Source: CAWICD01 sp052267165 (GTDB taxonomy: Bacteria; Vulcanimicrobiota; Vulcanimicrobiia; Vulcanimicrobiales; Vulcanimicrobiaceae). Taken from it: 64,000 nucleotides of DNA. The position numbers and the translations under genes are program-made. Shown piece by piece: positions 50,769 through 57,994 of this stretch. The notes below the pieces were generated by a model that ran no database searches, was not told where the DNA came from, and worked only from the letters and a program-made list of their open reading frames with translations. Position 1 is the first letter of the stretch. Each line of letters opens with the position of its first letter. Location: positions 186,001 to 250,000 of the forward strand of contig JBKQHO010000013.1 in assembly GCA_052267165.1 (NCBI GenBank), in the 5' to 3' direction.

Positions 50769-51392
50769 TCACAGCGCGAACGGGAAGAGAAGCCCGAGTG
50801 CGATTGCGCCCGAAAGGTACGGTGCGAAAGCGATTGGCTGAGACTTGCCGCGCTTCTGCAGGGCGCTCACGGTGGTTGCGATGATGCACGCGGCGGCGGC
50901 CGCCAGAATCGCCGTCTGCACGCCGAGGACCGCGCCGCCGAGAGCAGCAAGCTTGACGTCGCCCCAGCCCATCCCGCGTCCCCGCGAGAGGAGCGCCGCG
51001 CAGGCGAAGGGCGCGAACACGACGGCCGCGGACACGAGCGCCGACCATTCGCGCGAAAAGGCCGCGACCGCCAGCACGATCGCGAGCGGAAGGAGAGTGA
51101 AGGTGTCGGGCACGATGCCGCAACGGACGTCGCAGTACCAGGCCGCGACGAGCGCCACGCAGAGCAGCGCGCTGATTGCCAGCCCCGGCAGGTCCAGCCC
51201 GCGCGAGGCCAGGATGCCTCCCAGCAGCGTGCTGCCGACCAGCAATGCGATTGCAGGGGGCTTGCCCGGCGCGGGGCCGTCTTCGAACGGGGTGACCCGC
51301 TTGCAAATCGCTTCGCCCGCCTGCATCGCCAGGAACGCGGCGCAGCCGAACATCACGGCGACCAGGAAGACCATCGGGAGAGAACTCATCAT
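50769..51392 (-). CDS. Prepilin peptidase (A24 family), longer form
   Basis: 207 residues; ATG overlaps the tadC stop (ATGA, 51389-51392). Six or seven membrane segments. The aspartyl-protease sites are AWYCDVRCGIVPD (first Asp) and GMGWGDVKLAALGG (GxGxGDxK with the second Asp). Cleaves the leader of Flp-type prepilins on the cytoplasmic side. A second, smaller peptidase is encoded at 56001-56525 in the same locus, so the two may handle different prepilins. Confidence 0.9.
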   Translation of the reverse strand: MMSSLPMVFLVAVMFGCAAFLAMQAGEAICKRVTPFEDGPAPGKPPAIALLVGSTLLGGILASRGLDLPGLAISALLCVALVAAWYCDVRCGIVPDTFTLLPLAIVLAVAAFSREWSALVSAAVVFAPFACAALLSRGRGMGWGDVKLAALGGAVLGVQTAILAAAAACIIATTVSALQKRGKSQPIAFAPYLSGAIALGLLFPFAL

Positions 51393-52249
51393 TTGCCGAT
51401 GTAGTTGGCCGCGACGCCGCCGAAGATCATCACGAACAGCGCGGGCAACATGAAGAGCGCCATCGGGATCACCATCTTGGTCGGCATCATGTTGGCGATC
51501 TCTTCGGCCCTTTGCATCCGGCGATTGCGCACTTCGGCAGCCAGCTCTTCGAGCACGTTGGCAAGGTTCGAGCCCAAGCGCTCGGCCTGCACGACCGCGG
51601 TGACCGTGGTGGTGAGTTGCTCGACGCGGACGCGCATCGCCATCGAACGTAGAGAGTCGGAGCGCGAACGGCCCAGCCGCATCTCCGAAAGCGAGGCCTT
51701 GATTTCTTCGGCAAGCGGGCCGCTGACGACGTCTTGGGCGTAAGCTAGGGCCGCGTTGAACGTGAGGCCGGCCTGGACCATCGAGGCGAGCATGTCCAGC
51801 AAGTCGGGCAGCGAGCGGTCGACGAGGTCCTTGCGTTTCTTGACCGCGCCCTTGAGCTGGGAAAGCGGCAGATACGCACCGCCGCCGGTGAGCAGGACCG
51901 CACCGCCCAGGAAGGTCATGTCGACTTCCTGGATCAGTGCCATCAGGCCGACCGAGATGACGAAACCCGCGACGCAGCCCGCGCAGATGCGGAAAGCCAT
52001 TTGCGCCGGCGTGGTGCGATACCAACCGGCTTCTTGGAGCTGTTGCTGCAGACTGCTGCGCTGCTTGTCGTTAAAGAGGCGCTCGAAGGCTTGCTCGCGC
52101 CCCGAACCGCTTTCCCAGCGCAGACCCTCGAGCTCTTCGAGGCGCTTGCTTATGTCGCTCTTGCTCGGTACGAGCGAGACGACGAGCAGCGCCAGCGAGA
52201 TCGCGACTCCGGCAGCGATGAAGAGAATGACCGGCGGAACACCTAACAT
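51389..52249 (-). CDS. tadC: Tad pilus platform protein TadC
   Basis: 286 residues from the ATG at 52249; a longer upstream frame overlaps tadB. Type II secretion F-domain platform protein: N-terminal membrane helix (PPVILFIAAGVAISLALLVVSL), RLFNDKQRSSLQQQLQEAG, the T2SSF core DRSLPDLLDMLASMVQAGLTFNAALAYAQDVV, and C-terminal membrane helices (MALFMLPALFVMIFGGVA). Forms the inner-membrane base on which TadA acts, together with TadB encoded immediately upstream. Confidence 0.92.
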   Translation of the reverse strand: MLGVPPVILFIAAGVAISLALLVVSLVPSKSDISKRLEELEGLRWESGSGREQAFERLFNDKQRSSLQQQLQEAGWYRTTPAQMAFRICAGCVAGFVISVGLMALIQEVDMTFLGGAVLLTGGGAYLPLSQLKGAVKKRKDLVDRSLPDLLDMLASMVQAGLTFNAALAYAQDVVSGPLAEEIKASLSEMRLGRSRSDSLRSMAMRVRVEQLTTTVTAVVQAERLGSNLANVLEELAAEVRNRRMQRAEEIANMMPTKMVIPMALFMLPALFVMIFGGVAANYIGK

Positions 52250-52250
52250 C

Positions 52251-53111
52251 TCAGACGTCCAGTTGTAGGATCTTGGAGAGCGTGAAGATAGCCAGCGACT
52301 CCAACACGAACGCGATCGCGAGCGCAATGTGGCCGGAGTTGTAATTCAGCAGAGCGTGGCCGAGGTCCGGCTGCGTCCAGACGACGAATCCACCGACGCA
52401 GATCGGCAGCGCGCCGATGATGTAGGCGCCGTACTTGCCTTGCGACGTCAGCGTCTTCATCTTACGGTAGATGCGGCGGCGGTCGCGGATGGTCGTGGCC
52501 AGCTGTTCGAGGACGCGCGCCAAATCGCCGCCCGTTTGCAGCTGAACGCGCACGACGCGCGAAAACATCTGCATCTCGTTGCTCGGGACGCTCTTGGCCA
52601 GCTCGTCGAGCGCATCCGCGATCGGGATGCCGATGTTGGTGCGCCCGACGACGCGTTGAAACTCGCGCCGCGCGGGGTCGGGGACTTCTTCGGTGACCAG
52701 GATGAGCGCTTGCCGCATGCCTAAACCGACGCGCAGCGCGCCCGAGAGCATGCGCAGCACGAGCTCGAGCTGATCGCCGAACTTGTTGATGCGCCGGTCG
52801 CCTTTGAGCTTGAGGTAGAACGAACCGACGACCGTCGCAAGTGCGATGGAGAGGGGCAGCATCAGGACCGAGATCAAAGCGCCCTGACGCAGCAGCAGAA
52901 CGAGCCCGACCCAAAGGACGACGCCCACGCCGACGACGATCAGCGCGTATTCCTCGGCTTTGATCGACATGTCGGCACGGTCGAGACGATGCTGGAAGCC
53001 CGCCCCGACTTTCTTCAGCGCTCCGCTGAGGTCGCCGCCCATGGCGAAGACCAGCAGCGCGATGACGCCGAAAACGCTTGCGCCGATCGCATACGGGAAG
53101 GTCCCTACCAT
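52251..53111 (-). CDS. tadB: Tad pilus platform protein TadB
   Basis: 286 residues. Membrane segments at the N-terminus (IGASVFGVIALLVFAMGG), a central pair (YALIVVGVGVVLWVGLVLLL, LSIALATVVGSFYL) and the end. T2SSF core: DQLELVLRMLSGALRVGLGMRQALILVTEEVPDPARREFQRVVGRTNIGIPIADALDELAKSVP. Its start overlaps the end of the fused tadA gene by 7 bp, and tadC follows after 1 bp. Confidence 0.93.
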   Translation of the reverse strand: MVGTFPYAIGASVFGVIALLVFAMGGDLSGALKKVGAGFQHRLDRADMSIKAEEYALIVVGVGVVLWVGLVLLLRQGALISVLMLPLSIALATVVGSFYLKLKGDRRINKFGDQLELVLRMLSGALRVGLGMRQALILVTEEVPDPARREFQRVVGRTNIGIPIADALDELAKSVPSNEMQMFSRVVRVQLQTGGDLARVLEQLATTIRDRRRIYRKMKTLTSQGKYGAYIIGALPICVGGFVVWTQPDLGHALLNYNSGHIALAIAFVLESLAIFTLSKILQLDV

Positions 53112-55177
53112 ACGGCCCTCGTCGGGATCAGCTTCGTGAGCTCGCGGAAGTCGAAGTGGACTCCGGCCTCGTCGAAGCGAGACGTGTAGTGCGGTTGCAC
53201 GCCCGTGAATTGGAACTGGCCGAGGACTTTGCCGTCGTTGTCGATGCCGGCTTGCTTGAAGACGACCAGCTCCTGCATCGTCACGATGTCGCCTTCCATT
53301 CCGACGACTTCGGCGATGCTGGTGATCTTACGCGAGCCGTCGCGGACGCGTTCGGTCTGAACGACGACGTTGATGGCGCTGGCGATCTGCTCGCGGATCG
53401 CGCGCACCGGCAATTCGAAGCCGGCCATCAAGACCAGGGTTTCGAGACGGGCGATCGCGTCGCGCGGCGTGTTCGCGTGCAGCGTCGTCATCGAGCCGTC
53501 GTGGCCCGTGTTCATCGCTTGAAGCATGTCCAGCGCTTCGCCGCTGCGGCACTCGCCGACGACGATCCGGTCCGGACGCATACGCAGCGAGTTCTTGACG
53601 AGATCTCGAATCGAGATCGAGCCGCGGCCCTCGATGTTAGGCGGGCGCGCCTCGAGCCGAACGACGTGATCCTGAACCAGTTTGAGCTCGGCCGCGTCTT
53701 CGATCGTTACGATGCGCTCGTTGTTGGGGATGAAGTTCGAGAGAATATTGAGGAAGGTCGTCTTACCGGAACCGGTACCGCCGCTGACCAGGACGTTGAG
53801 CCGGGATTCGACGATTGCCTTGAGCAGTCCGACAACTTCCTGCGAGACCGAGCCGAAGCGCACCAGGTCGTCCATCGTGAGACGGCGTTTGCCGAAGCGG
53901 CGGATCGTCAGCGTCGAGCCTTCGAGCGAGATCGGCTCGATGACGGCGTTGACGCGCGAGCCGTCGGGGAGACGAGCGTCGACCATCGGCGAGGATTCAT
54001 CGATGCGCCGGCCGAGCGGCGCGATGATGCGCTCGATGATCGTGCGCAGATGGCGCTCGTCCGTGAAGTGCCTGTCGCTCAGCGAAAGCTTACCGTTGCG
54101 CTCCACGTAGATCGTCTGGCCGCCGTTGACCATGATTTCGCTGACGGCCGGGTCGCGCATGAGATCTTCGAGCGGGCCCAAGCCGAGCAGCTCGTCGATG
54201 ACTTCCTGCTGCAGCTCGGCGCGTTCCTCACCTGAGACGGTTTCGGGGCGCTCGGAAAGAAACTGATTGGTGATCTCCGAGATCTGCGAGCGGAGCTCGG
54301 CAAACTTCTGCCCGTCGGTGTGCGCGCGGCTGGCCGCGACGACGTCGATGCGTTTGCTGATTTGCTCGTGGACTTCGGCCTTGAGCTTGTCGCGCAGGTC
54401 GTTGGCGGCTCGGACCGGCTTGTTCTCGGGCGCCGCGGTGCCGTCGCCGTCGCTCGAAAGGCCGCCCGCGGCTTTGGCAGCCGAGCCGTTGGAGGAGGGC
54501 GAGGGCCGAAGGCTCGCGATCGGCGGTTCGGACGGCGTGCTCGCGATCCGCTTACCTAAAGCGTCGATGGCACGGCCGAATGACCGGTCCGTGCGCATCG
54601 GGATCTCGCCGAACGTGGTCGTGCCGAGGGCTTTCTCCAGCTCCCGTGCGCTGATCTCAGCGCGGCCGCCCCGCAAATTCGTAACGATGCCGATGCGCGC
54701 CAGCGGCACGCCGAACTTCGCGAGCTCGGCGACGATCGAGCGCGCGGCGGCGGAGCCGAGGAGGTTCGGTTCGAGCACGACCAGGATGCGCGAGGCACGC
54801 GCGATGAAGGGACGGATCGCTCCCGAGAACGGCGTCGGAGCGTCGACCAGCACCAAGTCCTGGCGCTGAACGAGCTTGTCGACGAGCGCGTCGATCTCAT
54901 CGGGACGCAACGCGAAGGCGTTGTCCAGGCTGTCGGTCAGTTCGACCGCGGTGAGCCCGCCGATCTCCGCGATCGAGTAGATGCCGAGCGACCGGTTCGC
55001 GTCGAACGTGCGGATGGAGTCGAGCAAGATCGCTACGTTGCGGCGCCCCGAGAGGTCCGCATCGACCAACGCGACCGACCTGCCGCCGCGGCGGATCGAT
55101 CGGGCTGCTTCGACCGCCAGCGTGGTCGCGCCCGAGCCGCCCTTCGCGTTGACGAGGACGACGAGAGGTGCGCTCAT
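53105..55177 (-). CDS. CpaE-TadA fusion: MinD-like ATPase joined to pilus assembly ATPase
   Basis: 690 residues. Residues 1-210 form a MinD/ParA-type domain (deviant Walker A NAKGGSGATTLA, VALVDADLSGRRNVA, DLVLVDAPTPF), as in CpaE/TadZ, which positions the Tad machine. A polar linker with Ser/Pro leads to TadA/CpaF: DELLGLGPLEDLMRDPAVSEIMVNG, TFLN preceded by VSGGTGSGKTT, ARPPNIEGRGSI, RMRPDRIVVGECRSGEALDMLQAMNTGHDGSMTTLHAN (Walker B and His box). Separate cpaE and tadA genes are the rule, so this is a natural fusion. Complete and in frame throughout. Confidence 0.92.
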   Translation of the reverse strand: MSAPLVVLVNAKGGSGATTLAVEAARSIRRGGRSVALVDADLSGRRNVAILLDSIRTFDANRSLGIYSIAEIGGLTAVELTDSLDNAFALRPDEIDALVDKLVQRQDLVLVDAPTPFSGAIRPFIARASRILVVLEPNLLGSAAARSIVAELAKFGVPLARIGIVTNLRGGRAEISARELEKALGTTTFGEIPMRTDRSFGRAIDALGKRIASTPSEPPIASLRPSPSSNGSAAKAAGGLSSDGDGTAAPENKPVRAANDLRDKLKAEVHEQISKRIDVVAASRAHTDGQKFAELRSQISEITNQFLSERPETVSGEERAELQQEVIDELLGLGPLEDLMRDPAVSEIMVNGGQTIYVERNGKLSLSDRHFTDERHLRTIIERIIAPLGRRIDESSPMVDARLPDGSRVNAVIEPISLEGSTLTIRRFGKRRLTMDDLVRFGSVSQEVVGLLKAIVESRLNVLVSGGTGSGKTTFLNILSNFIPNNERIVTIEDAAELKLVQDHVVRLEARPPNIEGRGSISIRDLVKNSLRMRPDRIVVGECRSGEALDMLQAMNTGHDGSMTTLHANTPRDAIARLETLVLMAGFELPVRAIREQIASAINVVVQTERVRDGSRKITSIAEVVGMEGDIVTMQELVVFKQAGIDNDGKVLGQFQFTGVQPHYTSRFDEAGVHFDFRELTKLIPTRAVW

Positions 55178-56004
55178 TGAGCACCCGCGGTATACTTGTC
55201 GCCGTCGATGATCGAGATGCGCGGGGTCGGTTTGACGGCCGGCGCCGGTGCAGGCGTCGGATGCTCGGTGTTCTTGGCGATAATGTCGGGATACTGAAGA
55301 TCTTCCTCGGGGAGCGAGCGCATCGGCTCGTTCGGCGAACGCAGCGCAAGTCGGAGCGTCGTGTTCAAGTCGGCCGAGGTGAGCAGCGCGGCTTGCGCGG
55401 CCGTGACGGCCAGGGTGACGAGCGTCGGATTCGACGAGTCGTCGGGCGCCGGCGAGGAACCATCGGCGCCGGCCTGGTCGAGCTGTTCGTTGACGGCCAG
55501 GACGGTCGAGTCTCGAATGATCGTGTACGTGTGGGGGAGCGTGCCGGCGCCGCGCGGCACGGCAGCCATGACGTCGACCTTGTCGCCGGGCGAGATCAGG
55601 CCGGCGACGGCTTTCACCCGATCGACCGGGATCGTGACGGCGCGCATACCGGGCCGCAGGCGAGCGGTCAGACCGAGCTCGGCGGGGTGGCCCACCTTCG
55701 TATCGGTGACCGTCGAGTTGGCCGGAATGTTGCTCAGCGCGATGTCGCCGACCGCCTGCTTGGGATCGGCCAGCGCGCCGGGTTCGACCTCGTTGACGGG
55801 CCGGTTGACCCGCGTCAGCATCTCCGGCGTGATCTTGGCACGCATCGGGATGTCGCGGTTGGCGATGACGATCGGCTTCGACTCGACGGCCTGCGTCTGC
55901 GTCTGCGCTTGCTGGTTGATCGAGCTCAAGTAGCGCAGGGTTAGGATGCCGGTTCCGACGGCGAGCAGGACGGCAACGATCAGGGTGATGCGACGGGTGT
56001 TCAC
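55174..56004 (-). CDS. cpaB: Pilus assembly protein CpaB/RcpC
   Basis: 276 residues from a GTG overlapping the peptidase stop by 4 bp. N-terminal membrane anchor (ITLIVAVLLAVGTGILTLRYL), then SAF-type beta-clip: ESKPIVIANRDIPMRAKITPEMLTRVNRPVNE, VGDIALSNIPANSTVTDTKVGH, RPGMRAVTIPVDRVKAVAGLISPGDKVDVMAAVP. C-terminal half is a low-complexity Pro/Ala region. CpaB is periplasmic and works with the CpaC secretin. Confidence 0.92.
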   Translation of the reverse strand: MNTRRITLIVAVLLAVGTGILTLRYLSSINQQAQTQTQAVESKPIVIANRDIPMRAKITPEMLTRVNRPVNEVEPGALADPKQAVGDIALSNIPANSTVTDTKVGHPAELGLTARLRPGMRAVTIPVDRVKAVAGLISPGDKVDVMAAVPRGAGTLPHTYTIIRDSTVLAVNEQLDQAGADGSSPAPDDSSNPTLVTLAVTAAQAALLTSADLNTTLRLALRSPNEPMRSLPEEDLQYPDIIAKNTEHPTPAPAPAVKPTPRISIIDGDKYTAGAQ

Positions 56005-56525
56005 AGCGATAGCCTCAAGAACGGTGCGGCGGTGTGGGACAATGCGACGGCGACCGCTCCAAGAGCGATCGCGCATGCGTACGGTAGAGTCATCGGGCTC
56101 GTCGGCGCCACGGCGACGGTGCCCTTAAAAGCGAACGGGCGCAGGACCAATGCTACCGCTCTGAGGACCGGGACCAGCCTGCCGGTCGCGAGTGCGAAGA
56201 CCAGCGCGAGAACTCCGCCTCCGATGGCGGTGTAGACAAGGAAGGGGATCGCATCCGGGAAACCGAGGACGGCCGCGCCGGCCGCCAGCAGCTTGACGTC
56301 GCCGCCTCCCAGCCATCCGAACGAGAACGCGACGAAACCTAAGAGAAGAACGGCTACGAACGTGCCGATCGCACTCGCGACGGCTAACGGGCCATGCATT
56401 GCGGCCAGTGCCACCGCCGCGAGCGCGAGCGCCGCGTTGAGAAGGTTCGGAATGCGGCGCATCGAGACGTCGGTTGCGACCGCAACCGCGCACGCGGCTA
56501 GGACGACCCAGATCGCAAGTGTCAT
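56001..56525 (-). CDS. Prepilin peptidase TadV/CpaA
   Basis: 174 residues from the ATG at 56525. Short A24 peptidase: TDVSMRRIPNLLNA (first Asp) and FGWLGGGDVKLLAAG (second Asp), about six membrane helices. It processes Flp prepilin leaders. Lies immediately after the second pilin gene and before cpaB, the standard place in Tad loci. Confidence 0.92.
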   Translation of the reverse strand: MTLAIWVVLAACAVAVATDVSMRRIPNLLNAALALAAVALAAMHGPLAVASAIGTFVAVLLLGFVAFSFGWLGGGDVKLLAAGAAVLGFPDAIPFLVYTAIGGGVLALVFALATGRLVPVLRAVALVLRPFAFKGTVAVAPTSPMTLPYACAIALGAVAVALSHTAAPFLRLSL

Positions 56526-56535
56526 CGATTTCCTA

Positions 56536-56712
56536 CTACGTACCGTTAAGGGCGGTGACGACTGGCGCGTAGAGCGTGTTGTTCGTTTTCGCTCCAAACG
56601 TGCGCAACGCAACGAGCGCGACTAGTGTCACGAAGCAAATGATCAGACTATATTCGAGAATGGCCTGGCCTGCATCGTCTCGAAGGAAAGAGGACAGGTG
56701 AGTTGGTTCCAT
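56536..56712 (-). CDS. Flp-type pilin 2
   Basis: 58 residues, too short to be obvious in a plain ORF scan. MEPTHLSSFLRDDAGQAILEYSL: short leader, then the Flp-type pattern in which cleavage occurs before the hydrophobic stretch containing ...AILEY, followed by IICFVTLVALVALRTFG. The AxxEY motif identifies the Flp class. It differs from the first pilin (GLVEY) mainly in the tail, so it may be a minor pilin. A strong hairpin lies between the two. Confidence 0.88.
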   Translation of the reverse strand: MEPTHLSSFLRDDAGQAILEYSLIICFVTLVALVALRTFGAKTNNTLYAPVVTALNGT

Positions 56713-56750
56713 TCGCCCTTTCCATCAAGGCCTATGCAGCAATGTGAGTT

Positions 56751-56782
56751 CCGGCGCCGCCAACTTCAGCTGGCGGCGCCGG
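56751..56782 (-). terminator. 12-bp perfect hairpin between the two pilin genes
   Basis: Arms 56751-56762 (CCGGCGCCGCCA) and 56771-56782, 8-nt loop. Located between the first pilin stop and the second pilin start on the minus strand. It lacks a T-run, so partial termination or 3'-end stabilisation that raises the first pilin's mRNA level over the downstream genes is the likely effect. Confidence 0.7.
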
Positions 56783-56793
56783 GTTGTTCTCTT

Positions 56794-56958
56794 TTAGCTG
56801 AGCGAGTTCGCAGCGTTCTGAAGGGTGTTGTTGGCCTTGCCGCCGAGGAAACGCAGAGCCGCGATCGCGACGATGGAAACGAGCGCAATGATCAGCGCGT
56901 ACTCGACGAGGCCCTGGCCTTCGTCGTTGCGCAGCATGGAGGTGAAATTCTTAAGCAC
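56794..56958 (-). CDS. Flp-type pilin 1 (probable major pilin)
   Basis: 54 residues from a GTG at 56958, preceded by a strong AAGGAGA. VLKNFTSMLRNDEGQGLVEYALII: leader, EGQGLVEY (Flp motif), then IIALVSIVAIAALRFLGG. First pilin in the operon with the best ribosome binding site and followed by a hairpin that may cap a separate short, abundant mRNA, so it is taken as the major subunit. Polymerises into Tad (type IVc) pili used in adhesion. Confidence 0.92.
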   Translation of the reverse strand: MLKNFTSMLRNDEGQGLVEYALIIALVSIVAIAALRFLGGKANNTLQNAANSLS

Positions 56959-57035
56959 GGGATCTCCTTAGTAGAGAGTGAGCGGTGAGTGAGTAGTGAC
57001 GGGGGTGGATTACGAGGTTGAGGTCCGTTCCTTAG

Positions 57036-57785
57036 TTATCGGTCGGACGGTTTGACCTCATCAGCAGGTATCGGCGTAGTCTCGTTGGGGGCTTTAGCGA
57101 CCACCTGGGTGCTGGCGCCGGTGACGCCGGAAACAGATGACGCCACCACCTTAAGGATGGCTCCGCGGAAGTAACCCGGCGCGATTGAAACGTTCGTGAG
57201 AAAGTTTCCACTCGCGTCGGAGTTCAAGCTGGTGCGGCTGAGGACGACGTCCGGGAGTTCCGTGGAAAACGTCCCAACCAACGTAAGGGTTATCGGCAGT
57301 TTTCCAGGAGCTTTACCGCTCACGGCCAGGATCTGCGAACCTGGGAGCTGCCTCACCTCGAGGGAGGTGATGGCACCTGTGACCTGTGACGCAGCTTGAC
57401 CCTGGCCTGGGGCTCCCCAGAGCTGGGAATGCGTGACGAGGATCACAGGCCGTTGCCCGGGGGCCTGCGACGAGTAGCGGGCCGCCAACTGGCGGAGCCG
57501 CTCCACGAACTGGCCCGAGACGAACATGTCGCCCCGGGAGAAGCGCGGCGGCGGTCCGTCGATGGACTCGGTGCCGTCGTTGACGTCGTAGAGCGCCTCG
57601 CCGGGACGGACGAGGACGATGAGACCCGGGCGCGTCAGGCTGACGGCGTCCTCGGGCCCGAGATAAGAATAATGGAAGCCAAGGTCGGCCGCGGTGCGCG
57701 TCAGCGAGAAGTCGCGCGCCTCGACGGCGACCGCGCTCTGGGATGCGACAAGGGCGAAAAAGGCTCCGATTGCGACGCGATTCAC
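57036..57785 (-). CDS. Secreted protein at the head of the pilin operon
   Basis: 249 residues with a signal peptide (IGAFFALVASQSAVAVEA). The part after the signal has a repeated strand pattern (DFSLTRTAADLGFHYSYLG, SRGDMFVSGQFVERLRQLAA) recalling copper-amine-oxidase-type N-terminal stalk repeats, and the C-terminal half looks like an Ig-like or beta-sandwich domain (GKAPGKLPITLTLVGTFST). No family is firmly recognised. Being the first gene before the pilins and divergent from the secretin, it may be a secretin partner or minor surface component; CpaD, which usually fills that role, is absent. Confidence 0.6.
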   Translation of the reverse strand: MNRVAIGAFFALVASQSAVAVEARDFSLTRTAADLGFHYSYLGPEDAVSLTRPGLIVLVRPGEALYDVNDGTESIDGPPPRFSRGDMFVSGQFVERLRQLAARYSSQAPGQRPVILVTHSQLWGAPGQGQAASQVTGAITSLEVRQLPGSQILAVSGKAPGKLPITLTLVGTFSTELPDVVLSRTSLNSDASGNFLTNVSIAPGYFRGAILKVVASSVSGVTGASTQVVAKAPNETTPIPADEVKPSDR

Positions 57786-57994
57786 GTAGTTGACCCTCCG
57801 ATGGGGACTCTAGCGGTAGTTCAGCAGCGGCGCAACGGCTCCGATAAGAATTTTACCGGACGACTACGCGGTGTTGACGCGTTAACGCCGATATACCGCT
57901 TAGAATCACTTTCGAACGTTCGGTCTCTCGACCTTAGCCAAGAACCAGAACGTTCGGTCTCTCGACCTCAGCCACGAACCATCTGGAGCAATTC
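57786..57994. promoter_or_regulatory. Divergent control region of the Tad locus
   Basis: 209 bp between the minus-strand pilin operon and the plus-strand secretin operon. It contains an AT-rich part with TTGACG (57874-57879) and GATATA (57889-57894) and, next to the secretin start, a tandem repeat of 34 bp listed separately. Promoters for both directions must lie here. Confidence 0.6.
57914..57981. repeat. Tandem 2 x 34-bp repeat with GAACGTTC palindrome
   Basis: Units 57914-57947 and 57948-57981 match at 32 of 34 positions. Each starts with the 8-bp palindrome GAACGTTC and contains GGTCTCTCGACC, itself a dyad (GGTC/GACC). The second unit ends 13 bp before the secretin GTG. Such spacing suggests cooperative binding of a regulator dimer to the leader or promoter. 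Confidence 0.8.
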
